Assembly: GCF_900156205.1 (NCBI RefSeq)
Contig: NZ_FTNA01000005.1
Span: forward strand, 1-64,000
Length of the DNA: 64,000 nt
Source: Leptospira interrogans
GTDB taxonomy: Bacteria; Spirochaetota; Leptospiria; Leptospirales; Leptospiraceae
Direction of reading: 5' to 3'
In this document: positions 10,946 to 31,941 of the stretch, one piece after another
Position numbering within the stretch: the first letter of the stretch is position 1
Layout: each line of letters starts with the position of its first letter
Position numbers and translations under genes: made by a program
The notes under the pieces: generated by a model
Seen by the model: only the letters and a program-made list of their open reading frames with translations
Databases searched by the model: none
Told to the model about the DNA's origin: nothing

Positions 10946-11685
10946 AATAATCAGTAAACTACTGATCTCTAAAAATTGAGCATCGTTAATTTTATCACAA
11001 AACACTGATTCCATGCAAAATATTAGGACTTTATTATATAGATATGAGTAACGTGAGTTCGGCGTAAAAAACCCAGATTCTGAAAAAAATTGGAATTTGA
11101 ACTTTACAGCTCAATTCTTAAAATGTGGGAACTACCACAGTTTATAAAAATTGAATCTGTCGTATCTAAGTGTAAAAACTCGCACAAAACTTAGATTTGT
11201 CTGTAAAATGATGTGGGAACTACTGCAAATCACGATTTTACAAATAAATTCTAAAATTGTAGGAACTCATACTTTTAGAAAATTTTTTCGACCACCGAAC
11301 TCAAGTTAAAATAGAATTTAAATTTTGATGATGGCCGCAAAACAGCGATTTTGTGCAAAAATTTAATCGGACTATGATTCTTTTTATATTTTATAGTAGT
11401 TCCCACAATTTTCAAAGTTGAACTGTAAATCCACGATTTGTAAGAGTTTATACATTTAGAGTTGTTGAAAAATTCGTAGTGGCGATTAATAAAACCGCTT
11501 TAATCAACTATTTCATAAAACAGAAACAAAATAAAGAATTAATTTTTCAACAACTCTATTTATTTTTTATGGAAAAATCAGGTTTTTATAAACGAATCGA
11601 ACCTCTTACACCAAATGTACGTTAAATTAACTTAACATCAATCAGCTGAATTAAAAAGTCGTGCCGTCATTTATAATATTCAATT
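10946..11685. repeat. Mosaic of intergenic repeats
   Basis: No gene. From left to right: a copy of the ACTGATCTCTA...AAAACACTG...CAAAATATTAGG repeat (10957-11048, similar to 34013-34102); the motif AACGTGAGTTCGGCGTAA (11050-11067); a perfect GTGGGAACTACCAC palindrome (11125-11138); degraded versions near 11214 and 11396; and a MITE-like element at 11459-11556, listed separately. The same parts recur in the same order in other gaps of the window. Confidence 0.7.
11459..11556. mobile_element. MITE-like element, copy 1
   Basis: A 98-bp stretch bounded by perfect 16-bp terminal inverted repeats, GAGTTGTTGAAAAATT and its complement, and flanked on both sides by TA. It has no coding capacity. A 99-bp copy with the same ends and TA flanks is at 63606-63704, and degraded copies are at 50772-50866 and about 25309-25404. 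Inverted ends plus a TA duplication are typical of non-autonomous elements moved in trans by a transposase that targets TA. The parent element is not in this window. Confidence 0.8.
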
Positions 11686-12258
11686 TTAATGATATTCGTT
11701 TTGTTTTATCGGAATCAAGGAAACGGTAAAATCAGAAAATTGAGTTCTTAAAATTAAATCTTTCTTCTTTTTTTCTAATCTTTGTATGTCTAAAGAAACC
11801 CTGTGTTGTTTTACTAGTAGGTGTCTTCTTTCCCTTTTAGGAAGTTTATCTTCTTCAAATAATTTTTTGTATTTTAAAAGAAATTCATGATCGATCTCAA
11901 GTCTTTTTGTACATTCTTCAAGCGAATCAGTAATATCATTGATTGTTTCATCTACTTTTTCTACGAGTTCGTTATTTCGTAGTTCGATCAAAAAATGATC
12001 TTGGCTGGCAAAGGGAATTTTGAATTTTAAATTCGAATTTGTACTTTTTAAGATAAAACCTTTATAGTGATGAACTAAATTTTGAATTTTTTCACGAGAA
12101 GTAGAAATCTTTGCAGATTCGATTTTTATATAAAGAGAATGAGAATAAAATCTTCTCTCTAAGTTTCTATGGTCCGCATTCGTTATCGGATTTGCTGCGA
12201 GCGAAAAGCCGAAAAAAATAGATACAAATAAAATACGATTTAGTGTCACGGTCGGCAT
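11686..12258 (-). CDS. Exported DUF4349-like protein
   Basis: A 190-aa protein with an N-terminal signal-like hydrophobic stretch (residues 6-22, ILFVSIFFGFSLAANP). The body matches the DUF4349 pattern: a beta-rich start (SLYIKIESAKISTSREKIQNLV), a strand pair ending in FLIELRN, then a long charged helix (TDSLEECTKRLEIDHEFLLKYKKLFEE) and a closing FSDFTVSLIPI strand. Family members are usually membrane-tethered periplasmic proteins of unknown role. This one lacks the usual C-terminal membrane helix, so it may be free in the periplasm. The ATG at 12258 gives the signal peptide directly. It is isolated between repeat-rich gaps. Confidence 0.7.
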   Translation of the reverse strand: MPTVTLNRILFVSIFFGFSLAANPITNADHRNLERRFYSHSLYIKIESAKISTSREKIQNLVHHYKGFILKSTNSNLKFKIPFASQDHFLIELRNNELVEKVDETINDITDSLEECTKRLEIDHEFLLKYKKLFEEDKLPKRERRHLLVKQHRVSLDIQRLEKKKKDLILRTQFSDFTVSLIPIKQNEYH

Positions 12259-12593
12259 TGTAAGCTAGAATAAGAAATTTTCGAGTTTCGTCAACCTCGC
12301 TTTCTACTATTTAACTCTAAGTCTACTTTACTTGAATTCAATAATTTTCTAAAAGTAAGTGTTCCTCTATATTTCGAAAATTTTACTATCAAATCCAAGT
12401 TTGTAGTAGTTCCCACAAATTAAGTCACATTGTTTTTTATTACAGACTTTTTCACACTGATGTTCGTATGCAAATTGAGTTTCCAAATTTTCAAAAAGAT
12501 CTTTATTCTATCCACATCCGAGCCAAAATCTTCCGCTTTTATTCTGTCTTTTTAGATAGCTACTTTTTTAGTTTTCTTGATAAACTCTCATTA
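12259..12593. other. Gap upstream of the DUF4349-like gene
   Basis: No gene is visible. A degenerate member of the palindrome family (GTAGTAGTTCCCACAAA, about 12403-12419) is the only recognised element. The remainder is AT-rich and must hold the promoter for the minus-strand gene ending at 11686. Confidence 0.5.
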
Positions 12594-13399
12594 TTAAAAA
12601 ATCGATTCGTTTTCATTCTTCAATAAGAATTCGGTAAATTCTCCCAAAACTTGAAAGCCTATTTTTTTATATAACAAAGTCCCATCCGACAACACTTGGA
12701 GAATTCCGTAAGAAACTTTCTCTTTTTTAGCCTCTTACAACGCACATTTTAAAATGTGGGAAGCGTATCCTCTTTTTCTAAATTCTTGCCGAGTGCATAT
12801 ATTATAAAAGCCGACCGTATCCTTGTCATAACTAGCCTCACAGGTAACGATTGGAATTCCGTCGGCAAAACCGAGATAAAATCGCAAAGGACAATTCTCT
12901 TCTAAAAATAATTCTTGGTTTTGCTCATAAAAATCTAGAACATTTACATCAATAGGATCCCAGCTCATTGCATTAATCTTTGCAAATTCAGATAATTCTT
13001 CACAAGTATAAACACGTCTAATTTCAACTAACTCGAGTTCAAAATTAAATTCAGAACATTCAAAAGAATGTATATTCAAATCAATGAACATTGTCAGATT
13101 CGATTTTTTTATCTGGAATTCTTTTACTTCCGAATCGTTTCGTTTAGATCGACCGAAGAGATCCAACAGAAAAACGCCCTTCTCGAATTTCGAATATAGT
13201 CGCGGATAATTCGAATGTTGTTTTGGTATAAAATTTTATCCGAAGCGGTTACTAAAATCTGATTAAACGTATCACAATCCAAACCCGAATCTAAAATGAA
13301 TCCGAATTCCAATTTCGGACGTTTTATGAGAGGATTTCGCTCGTGACAATATCCAGCATGAAGAAGTAAATTTTCTTTTGATACTACAAAGAAATTCAT
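12594..13399 (-). pseudogene. Broken GNAT-family acetyltransferase gene
   Basis: An acetyl-CoA-dependent N-acetyltransferase gene split by two lesions. The first part starts at 13399 (MNFFVVSKENLLLHAGYC) and runs out of frame near 13124-13166. The second part carries the GNAT core: YLGFADGIPIVTCEAS then YNICTRQEFRKRGYAS, where RKRGYAS is the acetyl-CoA P-loop-like motif. A TAA at about 12735 then ends it early. In the same frame beyond the stop the C-terminal GNAT end is intact (LLYKKIGFQVLGEFTEF), finishing at 12594. A single functional ancestor of about 265 aa is implied. The substrate is unknown. A sequencing error could explain one lesion but hardly both. Confidence 0.85.
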
Positions 13400-13498
13400 A
13401 TTACAACTTATTTTTATTCCAAGGCTTAAATTTACCTTACGTCTCGTTTCAAAAACTGATTATACTTTATCAAATAAAAAAAATACTCATCCAAAAAC

Positions 13499-13530
13499 AA
13501 AAAAGCCCTAGATTTGCATCCGAGCTTTTT
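13499..13530 (-). terminator. Probable rho-independent terminator of the suc operon
   Basis: On the minus strand the sequence reads AAAAAGCTC, a 13-base loop, then GGGCTTTTT, giving a nine-pair stem (one G-T pair) ending in a T run. It lies 64 bases after the sucA stop and before the broken GNAT gene, which is where the sucB-lpd-sucA transcript should end. Confidence 0.6.
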
Positions 13531-13593
13531 AATTTTTTGTAATTGTACATTCTAAAATTATAAAATTTTAAAATGAAGTCAAACGATACGATT

Positions 13594-16356
<2,763 letters not shown>

Positions 16357-16379
16357 TTTTGAAACCTACCTAATACGAT

Positions 16380-17783
<1,404 letters not shown>

Positions 17784-17796
17784 ACTTCCTCTTTCA

Positions 17797-19075
<1,279 letters not shown>

Positions 19076-19108
19076 CGAGAGACAACGCCATCTCGGTTTC
19101 AATCCTTC

Positions 19109-19146
<38 letters not shown>

Positions 19147-19149
19147 AAA

Positions 19150-22541
<3,392 letters not shown>

Positions 22542-22647
22542 ATCCGGCCCAGTATTTAACTTCCGAAATTTTCTGTCAAAGAGAAGAGAAACAAGAAATT
22601 CCGTTTTACGGTTGTCTTTGAATTCCGAGGAGAAATCATGTTCCTCT

Positions 22648-23466
<819 letters not shown>

Positions 23467-23635
23467 TTTTTTTAGTTCTTATCCAAAGCTATCTATATTA
23501 ACAGAAAACAATCCAATCGTTTACACATCCATCCTGTAAATTCAGCGTAAAAAATTTGAACAAAATCCTGTTGTTGGCTGGACCGCGCTTTCTGCTCCAA
23601 TTCTTCGGAATTTTTCAAACTCAATGCTGTTCTTT

Positions 23636-24067
23636 ATCATAACCAACCCCACAAATAATTGGATCTCAAGATCTATCGTCGGAATTACGACAAAATCTTC
23701 TGTAAAACTTAGTTCCCGCCCCACAACGCGACCCATAGGAAAGCGTTGTGTTGAGTTTTCCAACGCGACCCATAGGAAAGCTTTGTGTTGAGTTTTCCAA
23801 CGCGACCCATAGGAAAGCTTTGTGTTGAGTTTTCCAACGCGATTCATAGAGAGCTTTGTGTTGAGTTTTTCCTATTTTTTGGGTGAGGGACGGTTCGGAA
23901 AATTTTTCTCTATCAGAAAAACATACTTTTTGCAAATAAAAAGACTCATTCTTGTCGGAACACTTGAAAAATGTACCTTTTTGAACCCAGAACGGCGATC
24001 CATAGAAAGCCCGTTCTGTTGAGTTCATTCTCATTCTAAAATCCTATTAACTTGTGGGGTTGGTTAT
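23636..24067. repeat. Repeat block bounded by inverted AACCAACCCCACAA, dispersed copy B
   Basis: The left edge (TAACCAACCCCACAA, about 23640) and right edge (TTGTGGGGTTGGTTA, about 24053-24067) are inverted copies of each other. The left 110 bases match the block at 7332-7438. Inside lies a four-copy 37-bp tandem array (23724-23871), and near 24000 a diverged unit (GGCGATCCATAGAAAGC). Apparent open frames on the minus strand here merely translate the repeat. The arrangement looks like an unclassified non-coding element rather than decayed genes. Confidence 0.65.
23724..23871. repeat. Tandem array of 37-bp units, four copies
   Basis: Units start at 23724, 23761, 23798 and 23835. Each begins CAACGCGA and ends GTGTTGAGTTTT. 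The second and third are identical. The first differs by a base near its middle, and the fourth reads GATTCATAGAGAG in place of GACCCATAGGAAAG. The lack of unique spacers rules out CRISPR. Length variation between strains is expected. Confidence 0.9.
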
Positions 24068-24270
24068 GGTTCTTTATGGATCGCAAGATAATAATCACTT
24101 TTGCACTGGAACTCGCGTTAAATCTGCGCTTTATCACAAGATTTAAGATACTCGTTTTTATAGGGATGAGTCAAGTGAAAGGATAATGTTGTTTTTCTAA
24201 TATTACACAACACGAACTCGATTTAAGAAAATGAGTTTTCTAAAAGTAGTAGTTCTTACAGTTTTGCAAA

Positions 24271-24876
24271 ATGAAACACCACTTTCCCCCTGAACCTATT
24301 TCACTAATCGGAAACCATGTAGAACTTCATCCTCTCAAAATGGAACATTGTGAAGCATTAACCAAAGCAGTGTTAGATGGAGAACTATGGAAACTCTGGT
24401 TTACGTTAGTACCTTCTCCTGAAGCTATGAAACAGTGGATCGAAAAGGCTCTGAAAGAAGAAAAAGAAAAAAGCTCACTCCCTTTTGTTGTACAAAGTAA
24501 AGTCAATGGAAAAATCATTGGAAGTACACGTTATATGAACATAGAAAAAACAGACAGACGTCTTGAAATTGGTTCCACATGGTATTCCAAAGAATTTCAA
24601 AAAACATTTGTAAATACGGAATCTAAATTTCTTCTTTTAGAACATGCATTTGAAAATTTAGATTGTATCGCCGTTGAATTTAGAACGCATAAACTCAATC
24701 AAAATTCAAGAAGAGCCATAGAAAGATTAGGAGCGACTTTAGACGGAATCTTACGCAATCACAGGACCATGCCAAATGGAACCCTGAGAGACACCGCCGT
24801 TTACAGTATCATTTCAAACGAATGGCCAACCATCCGATCACATTTAAAATTCAAATTAGAGAGAAAATCCGAATAA
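24271..24876 (+). CDS. GNAT N-acetyltransferase (RimJ/RimL-like)
   Basis: A 201-aa acetyl-CoA-dependent acetyltransferase of the RimJ/RimL (Acetyltransf_3) branch. The N-terminus (GNHVELHPLKMEHCEAL) is the usual first strand. The core FVVQSKVNGKIIGSTRYMNI and EIGSTWYSKEFQKTFVNTES forms the acetyl-CoA region, and AVEFRTHKLNQNSRRAIERLGATLDG carries the conserved NxxSRRAIERLG helix. Substrates range from ribosomal N-termini to small molecules and cannot be assigned here. It is monocistronic, starting just after a repeat-derived stretch. The second acetyltransferase in the window, at 12594-13399, is broken, so this one is the only intact example. Confidence 0.85.
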   Translation: MKHHFPPEPISLIGNHVELHPLKMEHCEALTKAVLDGELWKLWFTLVPSPEAMKQWIEKALKEEKEKSSLPFVVQSKVNGKIIGSTRYMNIEKTDRRLEIGSTWYSKEFQKTFVNTESKFLLLEHAFENLDCIAVEFRTHKLNQNSRRAIERLGATLDGILRNHRTMPNGTLRDTAVYSIISNEWPTIRSHLKFKLERKSE

Positions 24877-26076
24877 AACTTATACAATTTTTTTCTAAAA
24901 ACCACAATTCAAAATAGAACAAAGACTGAAAATGCTACCCAAAGCTATAGAATAGGTGTTTAAATTTTGCCCCAAAAAGAAACCTCTTTCAAAAATTATT
25001 ACATTCTAATATATCAATATGAGCATCAGCTCCTACGTTATAAGTGTTCAGTCATTAGAACAATCATTTCTAAGTTTTGCGAGAGCTTCCACGCTTTAGG
25101 GAATTAGAATATTTTGTATATTAAATTAGAGCTTGTACGAAAGGCATCCAATGTGGGAGCTACTACGAAAATTTAACGACATTAGAACTACTCGAAAGTT
25201 CACAAATTGCCAAATGCGACTAATTTGTAAAAACTACTGCATTTTATTAAAAATTTCTAAAGAATTATCGTGTAAAATTTTTTGAGATTTTGGGCAGGCC
25301 TTTAGTAAAGTTTTTAAAAAATTTTCAATGGGGATTCGTAAAATTTCTTTAATTGTCCATTTCAATATAACAAAAACAGATGGAGAATTAATTTTTCAAA
25401 AATCCTAATGTAGGACTAATGCAGGAGCTTTGTATTTTTTAAATGTATAAACTATTACTAGTTTCTATTGAATATGAGTTCGAAGTAAGAGAAATTAGGA
25501 AAGATTTTTTTCTAAAAACAGTAGTTCCTACAATTTTAGAATTGGTTTGTAAAATCGTGATTTGTTATAGCTCCCACGGTATCAAATGATTTTTATTTTT
25601 TAATATTCTTTTTCTTTTGTTATTATAATTTCTGTATCAACTCCCCTATTTTTAGGCATCAAACAGACTCTTATTTTTTAGAATATTCTATTTTTTGAAT
25701 TCTTTGGATAAAAACACTAGATCGTAGGCGTTGATCACAAACCATCTATAAAATTTAAATTTGAAAAAGTTCCAACAAATCAAACCACTTAGATATATTA
25801 AAACAATACTATCCCAAACTTGTTTTAAAAATTAAAATGTGAAATCTACCACAAAAAAAGCCAAAGACTTTACAGTTAAATTTGTTCACACGAATTCATA
25901 TATTTTTGTTACATTCAGAAAACTAAAACAAACAAACTTAGCTTTAGACAGAAGACAGGACAAAAAAAAATAGAATTTTCTCAAAAATAGAAATCAATTA
26001 TATTATAATTTACTACAAAATCGATCTGTTATATTTTTCCAAGAAAACGAAAACAGCTTTGCCGTCTAAAACTCAC
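24877..26076. repeat. 1.2-kb gene-free gap of degenerate repeats
   Basis: No gene could be supported on either strand. Recognisable pieces are a TATGAGTTCGAAGTAAGA relic of the GAGTTCGGCGTAAG motif near 25475, degenerate palindrome-family fragments near 25150 and 25515-25580 (AGTAGTTCCTACA, ATAGCTCCCACG), and a decayed MITE-like copy at about 25309-25404 that still ends in GGAGAATTAATTTTTCAA. Base composition is very AT-rich. Promoter elements for the flanking genes are not obvious. Confidence 0.6.
25309..25404. mobile_element. Decayed MITE-like element, copy 2
   Basis: Similar in length and interior (TCCATTTCAATATAACA near 25357, GAATTAATTTTTCAA at the right end) to the intact copies at 11459 and 63606. 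The left inverted end has decayed to TTTTTAAAAAATTTTCAAT and the right end has lost CAACTC. It can no longer be mobile. Confidence 0.55.
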
Positions 26077-27879
<1,803 letters not shown>

Positions 27880-28978
27880 AATATACTCTACCGATTAAAT
27901 CGAGTTGTAATGTAAATGGTTTTCTATTTACAAACTATCTACTGAACTCATTTTTTTATGCTACCTCGAAAGAAAAGTATCTTCCGAAAATTATTTTTTA
28001 CTTTATCTCCATAAAATAAAAACGAATCCGATAATAAGAATCTTATTTAGAAAGTTTAATTTTTTAGTAAAAGAGTAAAACGTCAGGGTTGTTATACTTT
28101 TTAGTCTTTAAAACCAAAAGATTAGAATAAAGTTACTTTTCAGTAAACGTAGGAACTACTACTTTTAGAAAAAATTTTTCTAAAAACTTTGAAACGTAGT
28201 TCAAGTTTTAAATATAAATTCCTCATATAAAATTTTTCAGATAGTATGCTCATCAATTTAAAAAATGAATAGTTTTTGCAATCCAACTTGAGTTGAAACG
28301 TGAACAAGAGATAAGAAACCCGTTTTATCTTAGGTCAATTTTTTAGTAAAAAATAAATGTGGGAACTACCACAAATCGTGGATTTACAGTTGGACTTTAA
28401 AAATTGTGGGAACTACTATAAAATACAAAAAGAATCGCTGTCCAGTCGACTTTGCGCAAATTGTTGTTTTGCAGCCATCATCAAAATTGAAATCCAATCT
28501 TAACGTGAATTCTGGCTAAGAAAGAATTTTTTAAAAGTATGAGTTCCTAGAATTTGTTTGTAATATCGTGGTTTGTGGTGTGGTAGTTCCCACATCATTA
28601 GACAAACTTAAGTTTTGTGTGAGTTCCTACTTAAATACAACAAGATTCAATTGTTATAAACTTCTATTTGATAAATTGTGGTAGTTCCCACATTTAAAGA
28701 ATCGATCTATAAAGCTCAGATTCCAACTTTTTCAGAATCATGAGTTTCTTACATCAAGTTCACGTTAAGACTATTTAAAAACTTAAAATGTGGGATCTCA
28801 AACAAAAAAGCCAACAATTTCAAGTTAGATATAATTTTTTAAGAATTTCTGAGTCTTTGTAAAATCGCCCATTCATTTCTGGAATTATTTTCATGCGTTT
28901 GAGTCATCAATGTGGAAATTTAGAAATGTTACGACCAGACTTTGAAAATGTAAAATAACGCGAAAGGGATCGACGCGG
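27880..28978. repeat. 1.1-kb intergenic repeat mosaic
   Basis: No gene. It contains palindrome-family copies at 28359-28372 (GTGGGAACTACCAC), 28406 (GTGGGAACTACTAT), 28580-28593 and 28678-28691 (GTGGTAGTTCCCAC), plus weaker forms near 28145 and 28530. Spacer segments such as CGTGGATTTACAGTTGGACT recur in other gaps. Copies lie in both orientations. Confidence 0.7.
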
Positions 28979-29096
<118 letters not shown>

Positions 29097-29158
29097 TTCT
29101 TACGCCAAACTCATGTTCAGTGATTCAATTTGATAAGAATCAGTAAAACTTCTTTAAT

Positions 29159-29989
29159 TTATTTCCTTTTAAAATTAAACTCAGAATCCTTACCTGAGTT
29201 CTTCAAGGAGTTCATAGTTTGTAAATATAATCTTTTAATCACAGAAGATTTCCAATCAAACCAATTGGAAATCTCTTCGTAAGTATAAATAACTTCAGCT
29301 CTCAAAAGTTTTTTTCTTAGTTTCCGTTTCTTTTGAGAAGAAAAGTTCGCCGCATCTTTTCGATTGGAAAAAAGCAGTTGATGTGAGATTTCCATTTTCT
29401 CTAAAATCATAATCTCTTTACATCGAACAAAGGACGTTCTTTCTACTCTTTCTTTTAAAAAATCTCGTATCGAATTTCTGGACGAAGCAAGGATACTTTT
29501 TAAAAGTAAAATATCCTTTCTTTCCAAAAATAGATTGTGTTTGAGTTTAAAGATCAAAACTCCTCTCGGATCTAAATTTTGTAAAATTTCTTGTAAGAAA
29601 ATTTTATGCGGAGAAGGTTCACAATCATAGTCCGGTTCATAAACCACAGATCCAGGCAAACTATCCGGTTCCAAAAAAATGGGTTTTCTTTTTAAAGAAT
29701 TGATTTTCTTTTTCCATTGATTCAAAACGAGATGTTTTAAAAACACGATCGCAAACGCCGAAAAATTTTCGAATTTTCCAGTTTCGTATATTTTAGAAAA
29801 ATATTCTATTTTTTGAATGAACTTGAGTAGAACTTCGCTTCTTTCATCTTCACCGAGAGAATATTTACGTACCGCAATTCTACCAATCCAAAATGCTGCT
29901 TGTTCAATTAAATCTTTTGAATCTCCTAGATTCTTATATTTTAAATAAGAATTTATGAATATACAATCCAATTCTGTTTTTTGTTGCAT
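29159..29989 (-). CDS. Sigma-70-like protein, divergent
   Basis: A 276-aa basic protein with no membrane segment. Residues about 25-110 look like sigma region 2: helices with [27 protein letters not shown], then [20 protein letters not shown]. The C-terminus ([30 protein letters not shown]) looks like region 4 with a helix-turn-helix. The middle section is longer than in simple ECF sigmas. I place it in the sigma superfamily by this layout only. It could instead be a related DNA-binding regulator. It is divergent from uspA across about 160 bases, a natural place for shared regulation. Confidence 0.55.
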   Translation of the reverse strand: MQQKTELDCIFINSYLKYKNLGDSKDLIEQAAFWIGRIAVRKYSLGEDERSEVLLKFIQKIEYFSKIYETGKFENFSAFAIVFLKHLVLNQWKKKINSLKRKPIFLEPDSLPGSVVYEPDYDCEPSPHKIFLQEILQNLDPRGVLIFKLKHNLFLERKDILLLKSILASSRNSIRDFLKERVERTSFVRCKEIMILEKMEISHQLLFSNRKDAANFSSQKKRKLRKKLLRAEVIYTYEEISNWFDWKSSVIKRLYLQTMNSLKNSGKDSEFNFKRK

Positions 29990-30147
29990 GATCGTAAACT
30001 AATTGATTTGCAACTTTTTTGTCTAAGTCATTTATAAAACTAAAATTCTCCAATGAATCAAAATTAAATCGTATTAGCCTAAATTTTAATATTTTTTGAT
30101 TGGAAAACCAACTTGAGAAGGATACACTTTTGGCAAAGAGAAAGTAC

Positions 30148-30582
<435 letters not shown>

Positions 30583-31146
30583 CTAAGCGGGTAAAACCCC
30601 AGGTCCAAATTCTGGTCCGGGTAAAAGAGTGATTCCGGGAAGATTTTTCCAATCGGGATGATCTCCTATATGCCTGTATCTATGTTCCCATACGATACGA
30701 TCCTGAACTACAAGAAATACTCCAGGCATCTGCAAAGGATTACTTCCGGGAATTCCATAAAAATGTCCTTTGAGAGTAGCCCTCGCAATTCCCATCCATA
30801 CTTCAGGACCTGCAAGTTGGATTAAATTTGCGTTTTGTAATCCCAAGTCTTGATAAAATTCCGTATTTGGATCGGAAACCACACAAGCGTCCCTCCAAAC
30901 TTCTTCAAAAAATTTTTCGCAGTTTTTTAAATTTTCAGGAAAAAAAAATAAAATCGAAGGAAAAGAAAGAGAACTTTCAAACATCTCTTTCAAATCAGCA
31001 ACCGCCTCCCTAACAAAAATACATCCCGAATGTCTTAAAAAAACTAAAAGACTAAGACGAGGAGGCAGATAAGTAAGAATGTTCTTTCCCCTCAAATGAA
31101 TTCCAAACGCTTCTCTCGTTTTAAAACTTTCCGGAAGAAACTCCAT
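30583..31146 (-). CDS. AhpC/TSA-type thioredoxin-fold protein (PRXL2-like)
   Basis: A 187-aa protein of the peroxiredoxin-like AhpC/TSA_2 branch. The active-site strand-loop reads [20 protein letters not shown]. Family members usually have a CxxC pair at this place (GCPFCRE), but here the second Cys is Val, leaving a single thiol. The later fold segments follow (FYQDLGLQN, then [17 protein letters not shown] [14 protein letters not shown] and [14 protein letters not shown]). It is probably an antioxidant or redox sensor, but activity with one Cys is uncertain. It is convergent with uspA, abutting directly, and its start overlaps the 5-prime leader of terC on the other strand. Confidence 0.75.
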   Translation of the reverse strand: MEFLPESFKTREAFGIHLRGKNILTYLPPRLSLLVFLRHSGCIFVREAVADLKEMFESSLSFPSILFFFPENLKNCEKFFEEVWRDACVVSDPNTEFYQDLGLQNANLIQLAGPEVWMGIARATLKGHFYGIPGSNPLQMPGVFLVVQDRIVWEHRYRHIGDHPDWKNLPGITLLPGPEFGPGVLPA

Positions 31147-31221
31147 ACCTATACAGTATGCCTCCTTAAGTTTCTTTGTAAATCGATTGATTTATTCCTT
31201 TTCGAAAAATTAACTGCAAGG

Positions 31222-31941
31222 ATGGAATTACTTTCTCTCGATAAAGTTGTTGCAATTCTTACTCTTACTCTCATGGAAATCGTCCTAGGGATCGACAATA
31301 TTGTTTTTCTTTCAATCGTTTCCGGAAAACTTCCTAAAAATAAACAAAATCAAGCAAGAAGTATAGGTCTTACTTTAGCCCTAGGTTTTAGAATCGCTCT
31401 ACTATTCGCAGTTAGTTGGATCGCATCCTTAACAGCTCCCTTTTTTACAATTGCAAATTTTGCAATCTCAGGCAGAGACTTGATCATGCTCGGAGGAGGT
31501 TTGTTTTTAATCGCAAAGAGTACGAGCGAAATACACGGTAAGGTGGAAGGTCTCGAGGAAGATCATTCTAAATCTAAGAAGGAAAAAATTTCTTTCTGGA
31601 GTGTAATCGTTCAATTGATTCTTCTAGATATTATTTTTTCCGTGGATTCGATCGTGACCGCGGTTGGACTTTCGGGCCAATTTCAAGTTATGGTCGCAGC
31701 GGTTATTCTTTCTATGATTGTTATGCTTATATTTTCCGGAACTGTCAGTGATTTTATCAACGAACATCCTTCTATGAAAATTTTAGCACTTTCATTTTTA
31801 ATTATGATCGGCGCGATGTTATTTGCAGACGGACTACACTTCCATATTCCTAAAGGTTACGTTTATTTTTCTATGGCATTCTCTTTAGGAGTAGAACTGA
31901 TCAATATGAGAATTCGAAAGGCAAACTCTAAGAAACATTAA
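31222..31941 (+). CDS. TerC-family integral membrane protein
   Basis: A 239-aa polytopic protein with about seven hydrophobic segments. The signature acidic motifs in the membrane are present: [21 protein letters not shown] in the first half (split here for reading) and [16 protein letters not shown] in the second. They form the inverted pair typical of TerC, a family linked to metal-ion (manganese) export and tellurite resistance. A charged loop with [14 protein letters not shown] separates the halves. I chose the ATG at 31222 ([13 protein letters not shown]), which matches the family start. The open frame reaches further upstream without homologous residues. The last 14 bases overlap the convergent secernin gene. 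Confidence 0.9.
   Translation: MELLSLDKVVAILTLTLMEIVLGIDNIVFLSIVSGKLPKNKQNQARSIGLTLALGFRIALLFAVSWIASLTAPFFTIANFAISGRDLIMLGGGLFLIAKSTSEIHGKVEGLEEDHSKSKKEKISFWSVIVQLILLDIIFSVDSIVTAVGLSGQFQVMVAAVILSMIVMLIFSGTVSDFINEHPSMKILALSFLIMIGAMLFADGLHFHIPKGYVYFSMAFSLGVELINMRIRKANSKKH

Noticed and set aside
23542..24034. Two overlapping minus-strand open frames of about 100-122 codons
   Set aside because: They translate the 37-bp tandem repeat and its flanks; repeating peptide segments such as SRWKTQHKAFL arise from the array and no start signal supports them.
31096..31221. 42-codon N-terminal extension of the TerC protein
   Set aside because: It overlaps the start of the convergent-strand peroxiredoxin-like gene, and the family start corresponds to the ATG at 31222.
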